Below are positions 17,733 to 29,311 of a stretch of DNA of 55,809 nucleotides, one piece after another. Origin of the DNA: Nostocaceae cyanobacterium (GTDB lineage: Bacteria; Cyanobacteriota; Cyanobacteriia; Cyanobacteriales; Nostocaceae). The stretch's first letter is position 1; each line of letters begins with the position of its first letter. The DNA lies in the NCBI GenBank assembly GCA_030065825.1, contig JASJCY010000013.1, positions 1 to 55,809 on the forward strand. Reading direction: 5' to 3'. The notes below the pieces were generated by a model. It made no database searches. It was not told the DNA's origin and saw only the letters and a program-made list of their open reading frames with translations. The position numbers were made by a program, and so were the translations under genes.

Positions 17733-19757
17733 AAAACCCTCAATCTCTACAATAATCAACTGAGTAGTTTACCACCAGAAATTGTCCAACTAACCCAACT
17801 TAAAAAACTGGATTTACGTAGAAATCCAGTCCCTATTCCACCAGAGATTCTCGGACCAAAGGAATTATGGAGAGATCCGGGTGATGTCAAAGAAATCCTT
17901 GATTTTTATTTCCGGGTACAAGACCCTAATGAAACTGAACCCCTCTACGAAGCAAAATTCTTGATTATTGGGGAAGGAGGTGCGGGTAAAACTTCTTTAG
18001 CCAAGAAAATTGAAGATGAAAACTACGAACTTAAATCTGATGAAGAATCAACAGAAGGTATTGATGTCATCCAGTGGAAATTCCCCCTAGCGAATGGTCA
18101 AGAGTTTCGCGTCAACATCTGGGATTTTGGTGGTCAGGAAATCTACCATCAAACTCACCAATTTTTCCTCACCAAACGTTCCCTTTATGCTTTAGTTGCT
18201 GATTCTCGCAGGGAAGATACGAACTTCTACTGGTGGATGAAAGTTGCGGAACTTTTAAGCGATCGCAGTCCAATTTTAATTATTAAAAACGAAAAACAAG
18301 ACCGTCAATGTGAAGTAGTAAATGAACGTCAGTTACGAGGAGAGTTTACTAACTTAAAAGAAGTTTTAGCAACTAACTTAGCCACAAATCGCGGTTTAGC
18401 AGAAATCAAAAAAGCCATACAACTTTATATCAGTAATCTTCCCCACGTTGGTGATGCTTCACCTCTACCAAAACTCTGGGTAAGAGTCCGTTTTGCTTTA
18501 GAAAATGATTCCCGCAATTACATCGAACTTCACGAATATTACCAACTTTGTGAAACTAACGATTTAACTGACCGTCAAGAGATGCTACGGTTGAGTCGCT
18601 ATTTACATGACCTCGGTGTTTGTTTGCATTTCCAAGATGATTCTACACTTAAACATTATGTAATTCTCAAACCAGAATGGGGTACAACTGCGGTTTACAA
18701 AGTCTTAGATAATAAAACCGTCAAGCAAAATTTGGGATGTTTTACCCAAGATAATCTTGCTGATATTTGGAAAGATAGCGAATACGCACAAATGCGAGAT
18801 GAACTGCTGCAATTAATGATGCGGTTTAAACTCTGCTACCAAATTCCTCATCGTCCCGGTAATTATATTGCACCACAATTACTTAATACCGAACAACCCG
18901 AATACAATTGGGACAATAATAATAACTTAATTTTGCGCTACAAATATGATTTTATGCCCAAAGGTATTCTCACTCGCTTTATTGTGGAAACACATCCTTG
19001 GATTGAACAACAAAAACTCGTTTGGAGAAATGGCGTTATTCTCAACAAAGACGAAACTCGTGCTGAAGTCATTGAAAATTACAATCAACGAGAAATTAAA
19101 GTTAAAGTATCCGGAAATCGCAAAAAAGAATTACTCGCAGTCGTCACCCACGAATTAGAAAAAATCCATCAATCTTTTGAACGCTTACAATATCAAACTC
19201 TAGTTCCTTGTAACTGTCACAAATGTGCAGTCAGCGAAAATCCTCATCCCTATCCTTTAGAAAATTTGCGTAGACGTTTAGAAAACGGTAGATATCAAAT
19301 TGAGTGTGAGAAAAGCTTTGAAATGGTCGATGTTCGCAGACTGATTGATGATGTAAATTTATCCCCCCACCAGGATTATCGGGAATTTCAAATCCCAAAA
19401 ACACCATTACAACAGGAACTTGACTACCAGAAAACAAAATTGTTAACCAATCCCAAAGAAAAACACATTATGAATCCTTCTTTAAAAACAGAATTCGAGA
19501 AAGAAATCTTTATTTCCTATGCTTGGGGTGGAGAAAGTGAGGAGTTTGTTAATAACCTCGATCAAATATTGCTTTCCAAAGGTATCAAAATCATCCGCGA
19601 TAAACGCGAACTTGGCTACAAGGGACTGATTAAAGCCTTCATGGAAAGAATTGGACGCGGTAAATGTGTTATTGCTGTGATTAGTGAAAAATATTTGAAA
19701 TCTCCCAACTGCATGTTTGAAAAGCGTCCAAGTTGCGAAAAATGGAGAATTTTATGA
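17733..19757 (+). pseudogene. Broken LRR-ROC-COR-TIR gene (N-terminal fragment)
   Basis: The open frame begins directly after a stop at 17730-17732 with leucine-rich-repeat sequence (TLNLYNNQLSSLPPEI, then LKKLDLRRNPVPIPPEIL) but has no start codon until TTG 17961, so the 5' LRR part is missing. From 17961: ROC GTPase with P-loop IIGEGGAGKTSLAKK, DxxG-like WDFGGQE and NKxD-like IIKNEKQD; COR dimerisation domain (about residues 185-430); TIR domain from about residue 513 (EIFISYAWGGESEEF to SPNCMFE). Translation ends shortly after TIR alpha-C because of a frameshift near 19719-19735; the protein continues in the next frame. In related proteins ROC-COR is a GTP switch and TIR is an NAD+-cleaving or scaffold effector. 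It is likely inactive or strongly altered unless the shift is a sequencing error. Confidence 0.85.
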
Positions 19758-21219
19758 CCGAATTTTTCCTATTGTATTAGCCAATGCCCAAATTTATGAC
19801 CCTATTGAAATACTTAAATATATTGAACATTGGGAAACTAAAACTATAGAGTTAGATAACGCAATGAAACGAGTTGCAGCAGCAAATTTACAGGGAATTC
19901 GTGAAAAAATTGATCTGTACACTGAAATTCGCAACACGATTGCACAACTCACCGACCTTCTGCAAAATATGAATACTCTGAGTGCCGATATTCATCAGCA
20001 ATCCGAATTCGAGGAATTAATCAAGGCTATTGAAAACCGTATAAATCAGGATGCCATTTCCCAACATACCTCGACAAAACCTCAACTTGAACCCCATACT
20101 ATACATTCCCATCCTCAACATCCACAACCATCCCTGTCACACTCCCCAAACAGAAATCAACCCACTATCAACTACCAAGATTTTCAAATATTAGTCGATA
20201 AAAATAACAATATTCGCGCTGACTCACAACAAGGTGAGGTTTGGAGTGAATTACGCTTAGAACGAAACCAAATTGAACTTGCTTTACAACTAATTGAGTC
20301 TGAAAAAACAAATAGTAACTTACTCAAAACATTCGGAAACCAACTTTATCAAGCACTCTTCCCCAACCAAATTAATGCTAAATTCCACGCTACTATGGCA
20401 GCAGCAGAAAAAAATCAAGACAGCGTCCGCTTGCCCTTAATATTTGAATCTCCCGAATTAGCTACCCTCCCTTGGGAATTTCTCTACGACCAAGGAACCA
20501 ACACCTTCTTAGCAAATAACATCCAAACCGTACTCTCCCGCTATATTGATGTTCCCCTGCAAAAACGCGATATCAAAACCGCTACTTTACCCCTCAAAGT
20601 TCTACTAGTCATCTCCACTCCCACTGATTTACCCTCATTAGACACAACTGCTGAACAAAACCTCATCCAACAAGCACTGAAAAAACATATAGAAACAGGT
20701 CAAATCGAATTAGATGTATTACAAAAAGCTACTATCCGCAACATTAACCAAAAACTACGAGAAAAACCTTACAATATCTTCCACTTCATCGGACATGGTG
20801 AATTTAACAACAACAAAGGCTACATCGTCCTTGTAGATGAAAATGACAAAGCTAAATTATTAGATGATGAAACTTTCGCTAACTTCTTTTTAGGCGATTG
20901 CAACTTAGGGTTAGTTATTCTAAATTGCTGTAAAGGTGCAGCAGTATCTTCAAACCAACCATTTGCAGGTACAGCAGCAAACCTCGTCCGTCGAGGAATC
21001 CCCGCAGTTGTCGCTATGCAATATCCCATCTGGGATTCCACCGCCAAACTTTTCGCAGACAAATTTTATCGTACCTTAGCACAAGGCTATCCCGTAGATG
21101 CAGCCATCCAGAAAACCCGCAATCTTATTTCTATGGAAGTCGGATTAGATAAACCCGACTTTGCTACACCAGTACTTTATATGCGGGCTAAAGATGGAAT
21201 AATTCTAAATGGGTTCTAA
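19717..21219 (+). pseudogene. Continuation of the same gene: TIR end and CHAT protease domain
   Basis: This frame is +1 relative to the ROC-TIR frame and continues the TIR without loss (VQVAKNGEFYDRIFPIVLAN). A helical linker follows, a Pro/His/Ser-rich spacer (about residues 125-150), then a CHAT caspase-like domain. The catalytic histidine is in FHFIGHGEFNNN (about residue 357) and the cysteine in LVILNCCKGAAVSS (about residue 404). CHAT proteases are effectors of CHAT-type signalling and cell-death systems. The apparent start TTG 19717 lies within the frameshift area and is unlikely to be real. The CHAT portion itself is intact. Confidence 0.85.
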
Positions 21220-21770
21220 TCTCATTTCCCCCTTTCTCAAACCGTCACCAAACCATGACATCAACTATGTCATCAAATCATCATAAAAAAAATCGCAGGG
21301 TAAACCCACCAACACCCCCATTATAGCAGAAAATATGGCGCTGTAAACCCTGAAACTTCATTCGTCCGAAATCAGAAAACTGTTGCTGAAAATTGAAAAT
21401 TGGCAAGGAAAGCATTATTTGGAAAATTGTCATAAACCTTAACAATGAAGGAGGGAAGATGAAAATCTTTCTTTCTGATTAGACTTGTTGTAGAAGTAGG
21501 GAACAGGGAAGCAGTGGAGCAGCGGGTAGGAATCAAGAAATACATATTTTTGTCCAATACCTAGTCAATAAACCCTAATTTTGCGTATTCATGACAAAAA
21601 TATATGTTTATTGCTATAACTCTTGTGGGGTAGAGAGCAGCGCGTTGCGGAGGACAGTTGCATGGGCGGGTTCCCCGACTTGTGCAAACTGTCCGTTGGG
21701 GTTCCCCCCGTTGTAGCGACTGCGGGGCATCCCTGCCTGCCCCATAATACTTTGTTCAAAGCACAACAGC
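21220..21770. other. Spacer with repeat copy C
   Basis: Holds copy C of the 127-bp repeat (21244-21368) directly after the CHAT stop. Further on are GGGTTCCCC and GGGGCATCCCTGCCTGCCCC hairpin-like strings (21665-21745) of the dispersed palindromic type. No gene is supported. Confidence 0.6.
21244..21368. repeat. 127-bp repeat, copy C
   Basis: A more diverged copy: ACCATGACAT-N5-ATGTCA, AAATCATCATAAAAAAAATC, CCATTATAGCA and GCGCTGTAAACCCTGAAA are kept. It has the same orientation as A and B, 25 bases after the CHAT stop codon. Confidence 0.85.
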
Positions 21771-23054
21771 TTATCCGGAAACCGAAGCAGGACTATAAAC
21801 CTTTTGTGCCACCATTGCCAAACGCTGCATACCCGTAGCAATTTCCTCATCACTACCTGTGAGACTAATGCGTAAACATTGCTGCTTATGTTGCCATTCT
21901 TCCCGCAACCCAGGGAAAAACGTACTACCGGGAACAACAATTACACCCACTTGCTTGAGTTGCTGATAAAACTCCCAGTCTGTGATTGGTAAGTCTTGCA
22001 GCCATAACCAAGCAAAAATTGCCCCTTCACCCCGATGTAAGAACCAAGGTAAATCTTTGGGCATAGAGGTATTTAAAGTATCTTCTAAAATGCTGAACTT
22101 ATTTTTGTAAAAATTTCTTATTACCGTTTCCGCAATTTCCGCAAGGGCACCAGAATTAACAGCCCGGGCAGCGATCGCCTGTCCATACCGGGAAGGATGA
22201 ATGCACATATTGGTCTGAAATGCTTCCAGCACCTGAATTACCCTTTCATCGCCAATAGCAACCCCAATCCGTTCTCCTGGTAATCCAGCTTTAGATAAAC
22301 TCATGCAGTGGAGGATATTGTTACCGAAAGCTGGGGTCATTGCGGTAAAATTTAATGCCGGAAAAGGAGGAGCATAAGCGGAGTCAATTAAAACTGGTAC
22401 ATCATAAGGTGCAGCCAGGGAAGCGATTTTGTTAACTTCATCATCTGTAAGAACATTTCCCGTAGGATTACAGGGGCGAGAGAAAATTACACAACCAGTA
22501 CTTTCTGTGATGGACAGTTGACTAAAATCAGGGCGATATTTAAACTTGTGTGCTGGTGCATCAATGTCTAGAGTGGGTTTATAGGCAACTAAAGCCTCTG
22601 GATATAAGCACACACCACCATAACCCGTATAATCGGGACTAAGGGGCAAAACAATTTGTTTGAGGTCACCATTGGGAGTATAACCGCCAAAAGCATTAGC
22701 AGCATAAAAGTAGAGAGTTTGACTTCCAGGGGTGACAAGGATATTGCGATCGCTCAAATTTAATCCGTAGCGACGATTAAAATCATTGGCGATCGCTTCG
22801 ATAAATGGACCATAACCCTGACTAGAACCGTACCTACAAACTACTTCACCATACTCTGGACTAGCTAAAAGTTCTGCGGTGCAATCCCGCCATAATTGTT
22901 CTACTTCCGGTAAAATCAGCGGGTTACCAGCACTCAAATTAATAAATTGCTGCCCTTCACCCGCTCGTAATGTTTCTATAATGTCCTTCATAATCGCTCT
23001 GACGCCAGTCAGGTTGGACATTTGTACGCCAATTTTAGTCAGGGCAGGATTCAT
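21771..23054 (-). CDS. avtA: Valine-pyruvate aminotransferase-like PLP enzyme
   Basis: A 427-residue fold-type I aminotransferase. Features: NLSAGNPLILPEVE (substrate loop), CRYGSSQGYGPFIEAIA, ILVTPGSQTLYF, CNPTGNVLTDDEV (cofactor/substrate Asn), VLIDSAYAPPFP (PLP-binding Asp), and the Schiff-base lysine in CMSLSKAGLPGERIG near residue 251. It would interconvert valine and pyruvate with 2-ketoisovalerate and alanine. The start is ATG 23054. Subfamily assignment rests on overall likeness to AvtA, and other class I specificities are possible. Confidence 0.85.
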   Translation of the reverse strand: MNPALTKIGVQMSNLTGVRAIMKDIIETLRAGEGQQFINLSAGNPLILPEVEQLWRDCTAELLASPEYGEVVCRYGSSQGYGPFIEAIANDFNRRYGLNLSDRNILVTPGSQTLYFYAANAFGGYTPNGDLKQIVLPLSPDYTGYGGVCLYPEALVAYKPTLDIDAPAHKFKYRPDFSQLSITESTGCVIFSRPCNPTGNVLTDDEVNKIASLAAPYDVPVLIDSAYAPPFPALNFTAMTPAFGNNILHCMSLSKAGLPGERIGVAIGDERVIQVLEAFQTNMCIHPSRYGQAIAARAVNSGALAEIAETVIRNFYKNKFSILEDTLNTSMPKDLPWFLHRGEGAIFAWLWLQDLPITDWEFYQQLKQVGVIVVPGSTFFPGLREEWQHKQQCLRISLTGSDEEIATGMQRLAMVAQKVYSPASVSG

Positions 23055-23543
23055 AAGCTGTGAAACAACAGATTAAGCGAGTGTTCTCAATATTTTACGC
23101 GAACTGACAACTAACTGACAACTACTCCACAACAGAAAACTACTTTACACCAATTTCGATATGGAAGGCTTTATCTCACGTAATATTAAGGATACTATAT
23201 ATTGACAACGATTTAAAGTACACTTATTCATAACACGTATTAATACTTGATTAATTTTAAAGATAAAAAGTATAAAATTCACATAACAATTGCTACAATA
23301 GGATTTACGCAAGCGTCACCAAACAATGCTGGCACACATACTTACAATTTGATGTCAAAGCTTATAAGCTTTTATTTATAGGCATTAGAACCAAATCAAG
23401 TCTATGTGACGTAAGATAAATGTGCCAGTTGCGTAAGTCCTGGTTTAGGAAAATGTAGTTATTTGTTCTTGATTACAGGTAATTAATTGATGAACTGAGT
23501 TGATTATGTAGTTGCTAATTATACTGTATTATCAAATAGTTTT
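23055..23543. other. Divergent intergenic region with family B MITE
   Basis: AT-rich. It contains the element at 23300-23441 and otherwise nothing I can assign. Promoters for the aminotransferase and the DUF4760-like gene must lie here. Confidence 0.55.
23300..23441. mobile_element. MITE-like element, family B copy 1
   Basis: 142 bp with inverted ends AGGATTTACGCAA / TTGCGTAAGTCCT and subterminal GCTGGCACA / TGTGCCAGT. The same ends and interior (ATTTATAGGCATTA, CTATGTGAC) recur at 55650-55798. Confidence 0.82.
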
Positions 23544-24236
23544 ATGTTAAATACTAATCCCAGTCCTGATAACATTACTACATTTAATATCAGTTTTCGG
23601 TTTAGTATCAAAGCATCAGTGGTTGCATTTATCATTGCCGCTCCATTTATATTTCTTTATGCCAAAACGAACGATAAGAGTCAGAAAGAAGCTTTAAATT
23701 TTGCTGCGACAGCACTCACAACAAGTATTGCTGGTGTCACTGCTTTTTATGCTTTGCAAAGTCTCAAACAGAATATAGCTGTTCAGCAATCCTTGAAAGA
23801 GTTTGAGGAGAGATCTCAGCAAGAAACTAGAGAAGCTGATGAAAAAGATCGAAAAATAGATCGAACGCTAATTTATATCATGCGTTGGAATGATTTAGAG
23901 TACGTGCGATTAAAAAAATCTGTAGTTGAAGTACATGATGAAATTAATAATGGTCATTTTACTCCTTTAGAAAAAGAGGAGAGACTAAAAAAATATTTGG
24001 AAGAACACCCACAGAAAATTCAAGACATTACTACCATCCTTAATTTTTTAGAAGCAATGTCTATATGTATACAAGAAGATATTGTTGATGAGAATTTATT
24101 AAACAAGTTTTATAGATTTATAGTCATTAGATACTGGAATACCTTTGAACCATTTGTGAACACTAGGCGTAAAAAGATGGATAATCACAAAATTTATGAA
24201 GGTCTAGAGAATCTATATTCTAAATGGAAAATATAA
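23544..24236 (+). CDS. Membrane protein resembling DUF4760
   Basis: A 230-residue protein. Two hydrophobic helices near residues 22-42 (IKASVVAFIIAAPFIFLYA) and 52-72 (NFAATALTTSIAGVTAFYAL), then a charged coiled-coil (about 80-105). The C-terminal helical domain contains ILNFLEAMSICIQEDIVDEN and FIVIRYWNTFEPFV, the pattern seen in DUF4760-type proteins. The soluble part is probably cytoplasmic. The function is unknown; related proteins are often single genes in variable regions. AT-rich codon usage fits recent acquisition. Confidence 0.7.
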   Translation: MLNTNPSPDNITTFNISFRFSIKASVVAFIIAAPFIFLYAKTNDKSQKEALNFAATALTTSIAGVTAFYALQSLKQNIAVQQSLKEFEERSQQETREADEKDRKIDRTLIYIMRWNDLEYVRLKKSVVEVHDEINNGHFTPLEKEERLKKYLEEHPQKIQDITTILNFLEAMSICIQEDIVDENLLNKFYRFIVIRYWNTFEPFVNTRRKKMDNHKIYEGLENLYSKWKI

Positions 24237-26092
<1,856 letters not shown>

Positions 26093-26158
26093 GGTATTTA
26101 TGGAACCCCAAAGGTGGGTTATGCAAAAGCTGTAGGGAACAAATGCCATTTTATTGTA

Positions 26159-26187
26159 GGGTGCGTTATGCAAAACGCTAACGCACC
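26159..26187. terminator. GGTGCGTTA/TAACGCACC hairpin
   Basis: A perfect 9-bp stem with an 11-base loop, 67 bases after the dehydrogenase stop and just before the next start. It is a dispersed repeat type in cyanobacteria and could act as a terminator. Confidence 0.6.
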
Positions 26188-26190
26188 GCA

Positions 26191-26913
26191 ATGCTGATAT
26201 CAATATCAAAATTGGTAGATGTTATGCAATCTTTATTAACAGCAACAGGGCTGATTGTAGCATTGATAGGTTTAATCGGTGTCCTAATTATTGTTCCATC
26301 TTTGTGGTTAGGAATTGCTGGAGATTGGAAAATAATATTTCTATCTTTAAGCTACTTTTGCTTCTTTTTGGGTACTATCTGGCGAGTGTTGCGATATGGG
26401 CAGTTAGTCAGCCGTAACGAAGACGAACAGGTGAAGAAAACTTCTGGAAGGCTAGCTTCACTTATTGGAATCATTGGTATATTGGGGGTACATTGGTTAT
26501 CTCTGTATGATTTTGCCCTTAAAAGTGAGACTAATCATATAATAAGTGGTGATCGCACTTTCTCAATAGTTGCAATTGCACTGAGTTTGACAGCAATTAT
26601 TGTCAACCAAATAGCCATCCGCACCCTGGGTAAATTTTTTGATCGCCTAGCTATTAAGTCAGACCATCAGTTAGTTAAAAACGGTATCTACAACATCATT
26701 CGTCATCCCATTTATACCAGCTATATTTTATTATTTATAGGATTTTGTACAATGCTGCAAAGTCTTTTGGGATTGGGAATATTGACAGCGATATGTATAG
26801 TCTGGTTTGGTAGCAGAATGAGAATTGAAGAACAAATGCTTACAGCAAAATTTGGTGACGAGTATAGAGATTACTGTCAGCATACCAAAAGACTATTTCC
26901 TTATATATATTAG
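26191..26913 (+). CDS. Isoprenylcysteine methyltransferase-like membrane protein
   Basis: 240 residues from ATG 26191; ATG 26224 (MQSLLTATG) is an alternative because the first start abuts a repeat hairpin. It has about five hydrophobic segments. The C-terminal ICMT/PEMT signature is complete: VKNGIYNIIRHPIYTSYILL and, near the end, EEQMLTAKFGDEYRDYCQHT followed by RLFP. Proteins of this group methylate membrane-embedded thiol or lipid acceptors using S-adenosylmethionine; the bacterial substrate is generally unknown. Confidence 0.85.
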   Translation: MLISISKLVDVMQSLLTATGLIVALIGLIGVLIIVPSLWLGIAGDWKIIFLSLSYFCFFLGTIWRVLRYGQLVSRNEDEQVKKTSGRLASLIGIIGILGVHWLSLYDFALKSETNHIISGDRTFSIVAIALSLTAIIVNQIAIRTLGKFFDRLAIKSDHQLVKNGIYNIIRHPIYTSYILLFIGFCTMLQSLLGLGILTAICIVWFGSRMRIEEQMLTAKFGDEYRDYCQHTKRLFPYIY

Positions 26914-26923
26914 TCTGCTGTAA

Positions 26924-27394
26924 TTAATTTAATATTACTTCTGCTTTTGAAAATATACTCTTACCAAGAGTATCGAAACAGGTGATATTGACCATGGCAA
27001 AAGTTTCTATCCAAACCCTCGCACCACAACTTAAGGGAGAATCCGGTCGATAAATTACCCGACAAGGTCCGTTGATTTCTATCTCGTGACCATAAATATT
27101 GTGTTTGCTATGTTTTACAGCAATTACAGGAAAGCGTTCATCATTCTTGTGATTGCTGCGAATCACATGTTGGTTGACGTGGATAAAAGTGGTTGCAGGT
27201 TTCCGGGTTTGACGCCATCTCGCTTCTGGTCCCCTGTTTCCCCGACTCACGGAAGGCATACCGTTAAACAAGGGAATTGCCCAAACCCGACCCATCTTAT
27301 ATGCGCCTCGAATTCTACCAAAGTTTAACAACCAACGTACTCGCGCAGTGGAAACTCCCAAAAGACGTGCTGCTTCAGTAGTAGATACAACCAT
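26924..27394 (-). CDS. HTH (MerR/excisionase-like) DNA-binding protein
   Basis: 156 residues. The N-terminus has a helix-turn-helix of the excisionase/MerR type: VSTTEAARLLGVSTARVRWL followed by the wing GRIRGAYKMGRVWAIP. The C-terminal part is beta-rich (FPVIAVKHSKHNIYGHEIEI, GPCRVIYRPDSPLSCGARVW) and unassigned; it may be a small sensory or DNA-contacting domain. It ends 10 bases from the stop of the convergent methyltransferase gene. It is stand-alone, with no integrase nearby, so a plain regulator is more likely than a phage excisionase. Confidence 0.75.
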   Translation of the reverse strand: MVVSTTEAARLLGVSTARVRWLLNFGRIRGAYKMGRVWAIPLFNGMPSVSRGNRGPEARWRQTRKPATTFIHVNQHVIRSNHKNDERFPVIAVKHSKHNIYGHEIEINGPCRVIYRPDSPLSCGARVWIETFAMVNITCFDTLGKSIFSKAEVILN

Positions 27395-27901
27395 GGAAAA
27401 ACTATTTCATCAACGTAATAGTTTATTTTTCAACAAAAAATCTCATAAGTCAACACAAGCGATCGCCTCAGAAACAAAACTTATTCTTTGGGCTGAATAG
27501 CTGGTAGGAAATCCAAGAGTGATAGTGCGATGGCAGACTGCGGAACAGTTCGGATAAATTTTGCGTCTTTTAACTCAACATATCCCATCTATCAATGTAT
27601 CGACGCATCTAGGCGATAAAAAAATGTAAATCAAAAATTGTCAAAACCAATCTGTTCTAGAAGTAGCGTTGCATAAATGCGGGATGATTTTGATAGTTTT
27701 GTGGGATGGGTATATTGCCCGTCCCTTGTATTTGACCAAAAAGGCAAAATGACTAACTCATATTCATCCCTGAATTCAGCAATGTCCTAGAAGTGCTTGT
27801 CTCTTCACAATATATCTATCTATGGACAGATGCAAAAATTAGAAACAATCTGAGTGATACCACGTCATCACAGACAACTGTGAGAAGGAAGGAAACCCAT
27901 T
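27395..27901. other. Intergenic region with family C MITE
   Basis: Contains the family C element at 27666-27785 and a GAGAAGGAAGGAAA ribosome-binding tract before ATG 27902. Nothing else is recognised. Confidence 0.6.
27666..27785. mobile_element. MITE-like element, family C copy 2
   Basis: Begins GCGTTGCATAAATGCGGGAT and ends AATTCAGCAATGT, matching 10973-11117 at both ends and in the first 45 bp. The interiors differ. Confidence 0.7.
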
Positions 27902-28570
27902 ATGACTCGCTGGCATGTTTGGAAATCCGGAACCGCTGCATTTTTGACAATAGCAATGACAACAGGTGCTATTGTACCCATGTTAACTCCTACTCCTGCT
28001 AACGCTCAACGACTGACTCAGTTCCGAAGAAACGTTGCCATTCCTAGAAATGTGACACTTCCTGTTGAATTTGAAAAAGATAAAATTGTCGTTACTCCTG
28101 ACGAAACTTTACCTTTGACAGTCAAGATTGCAAGTGACATTGTAGAAGAAGGCACTAGACGTATATTAATTCCCAAAGACACCGAAGTAGTGGGAGAATT
28201 AAGACCAGCAACTAGAAATGGTGAAAAAGGTTCTCAATTTATTGCCCAAGAATTAGTTTACAGGGATGGCAGAAGGCAATTTATTGATGCAAATTCCCAA
28301 GTAATTACCAGAACCAAAAAAATTAAGAAAGGGGCAGATACCGACCAAGTATTAAAGAATGCGGCTATTGGTGCGGGTGCTGCTGCTGTCATTGCTTTGA
28401 TTACAGGTAACCGTAAAATTGATATTTTAGAACCAGTAGGTGGTGCTGCTGCTGGTGCTTTGGCAAGTATTCTGTTAGGAAAGAAAAGTAAGAAAGTAAT
28501 CGTCATTGAACCGCAAACGGGAGAAATGGATATTACTCTCAATTCTAATTTAGTAGTCACCCCCCGCTAA
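27902..28570 (+). CDS. Secreted glycine-zipper protein, paralogue of the SLH protein C-terminus
   Basis: 222 residues. The N-terminus is a signal peptide (TAAFLTIAMTTGAIVPMLTP, cleavage after ANA). A beta-rich domain follows (LPVEFEKDKIVVTPDETLPL, ILIPKDTEVVGELRPATRNG, SQFIAQELVYRDGRRQ), then a glycine-zipper segment (AAIGAGAAAVIALITGNR, GGAAAGALASILLGKK). The same domain, in the same order, forms the C-terminal half of the next gene (29312-30571). It is likely an envelope protein inserted in, or bound to, a membrane or the peptidoglycan. No enzymatic motif is seen. Confidence 0.85.
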   Translation: MTRWHVWKSGTAAFLTIAMTTGAIVPMLTPTPANAQRLTQFRRNVAIPRNVTLPVEFEKDKIVVTPDETLPLTVKIASDIVEEGTRRILIPKDTEVVGELRPATRNGEKGSQFIAQELVYRDGRRQFIDANSQVITRTKKIKKGADTDQVLKNAAIGAGAAAVIALITGNRKIDILEPVGGAAAGALASILLGKKSKKVIVIEPQTGEMDITLNSNLVVTPR

Positions 28571-29311
28571 TTACAACAAATTGCCATTGGATGGAATACA
28601 TAAACAGATAGAATGTAACTCATTCTGATGACAAATACTGTAGGTTTTAGAGATTATTTAGTGGATTTATTCACATATAATTTGATAACTTACTATTTTT
28701 GATTTAGGGGTTTTTCTCTCTGGAAACCCCTTTGTTGTCGAAAACTTACATCAAAACACCTATTATATTAATTCCCTTTGAATACTGCTTTACCGCCATT
28801 TAATAGCCAGAAGGGAGTAGTTTTTTATCTTTCCCATTCCCCCTCTTTCATTGGTAGAGGGGTGAGATGTATTCTATTGACTTGAAAATCCCTATAATTG
28901 CCTCATAAACTGGCAATTTAGGGAGAAATCTTGATTCTATAGCGATTTTCACCCTTATCAAATATAGTCTTGTGGGACGGGCATCCCTGCCCGTCCTAAT
29001 TTTGCTATTTTGACAGCAAAAGGCTCTATCTAGAGGTACATTTATAGCTAGAAACTAGAAAGGAAAGTATAGATATACTTCTTCTCATAAAAGAGCGTAA
29101 TTTTTTGGCTGCGCTGGCAACTATTTTGACAAATATACGTCTGTTATTTAGTAGATAAAATAGTCAATTTTTTTATAAAAAACTATAAATTAAACTAGTT
29201 TAATCTTATTAAAAATCATTAAAAATTATCTAACATCCTGGGAACTTAGTATTAAAAATCATGTCTAATCAAGTAACAGCAAAAAAACAAAAAATTGGAG
29301 AATAAAAAACA
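28571..29311. other. Spacer between the two paralogues
   Basis: About 740 non-coding bases. It includes a CGGGCATCCCTGCCCG hairpin (near 28978-28994) and AT-rich sequence before AAATTGGAGAATAAAAAACA, the ribosome-binding site of the SLH gene. No other feature is recognised. Confidence 0.5.

Noticed and set aside
19700-19745. Programmed +1 frameshift joining the TIR and CHAT frames
   Set aside because: No recognisable slippery or stimulatory signal; mutation or sequencing error is simpler.
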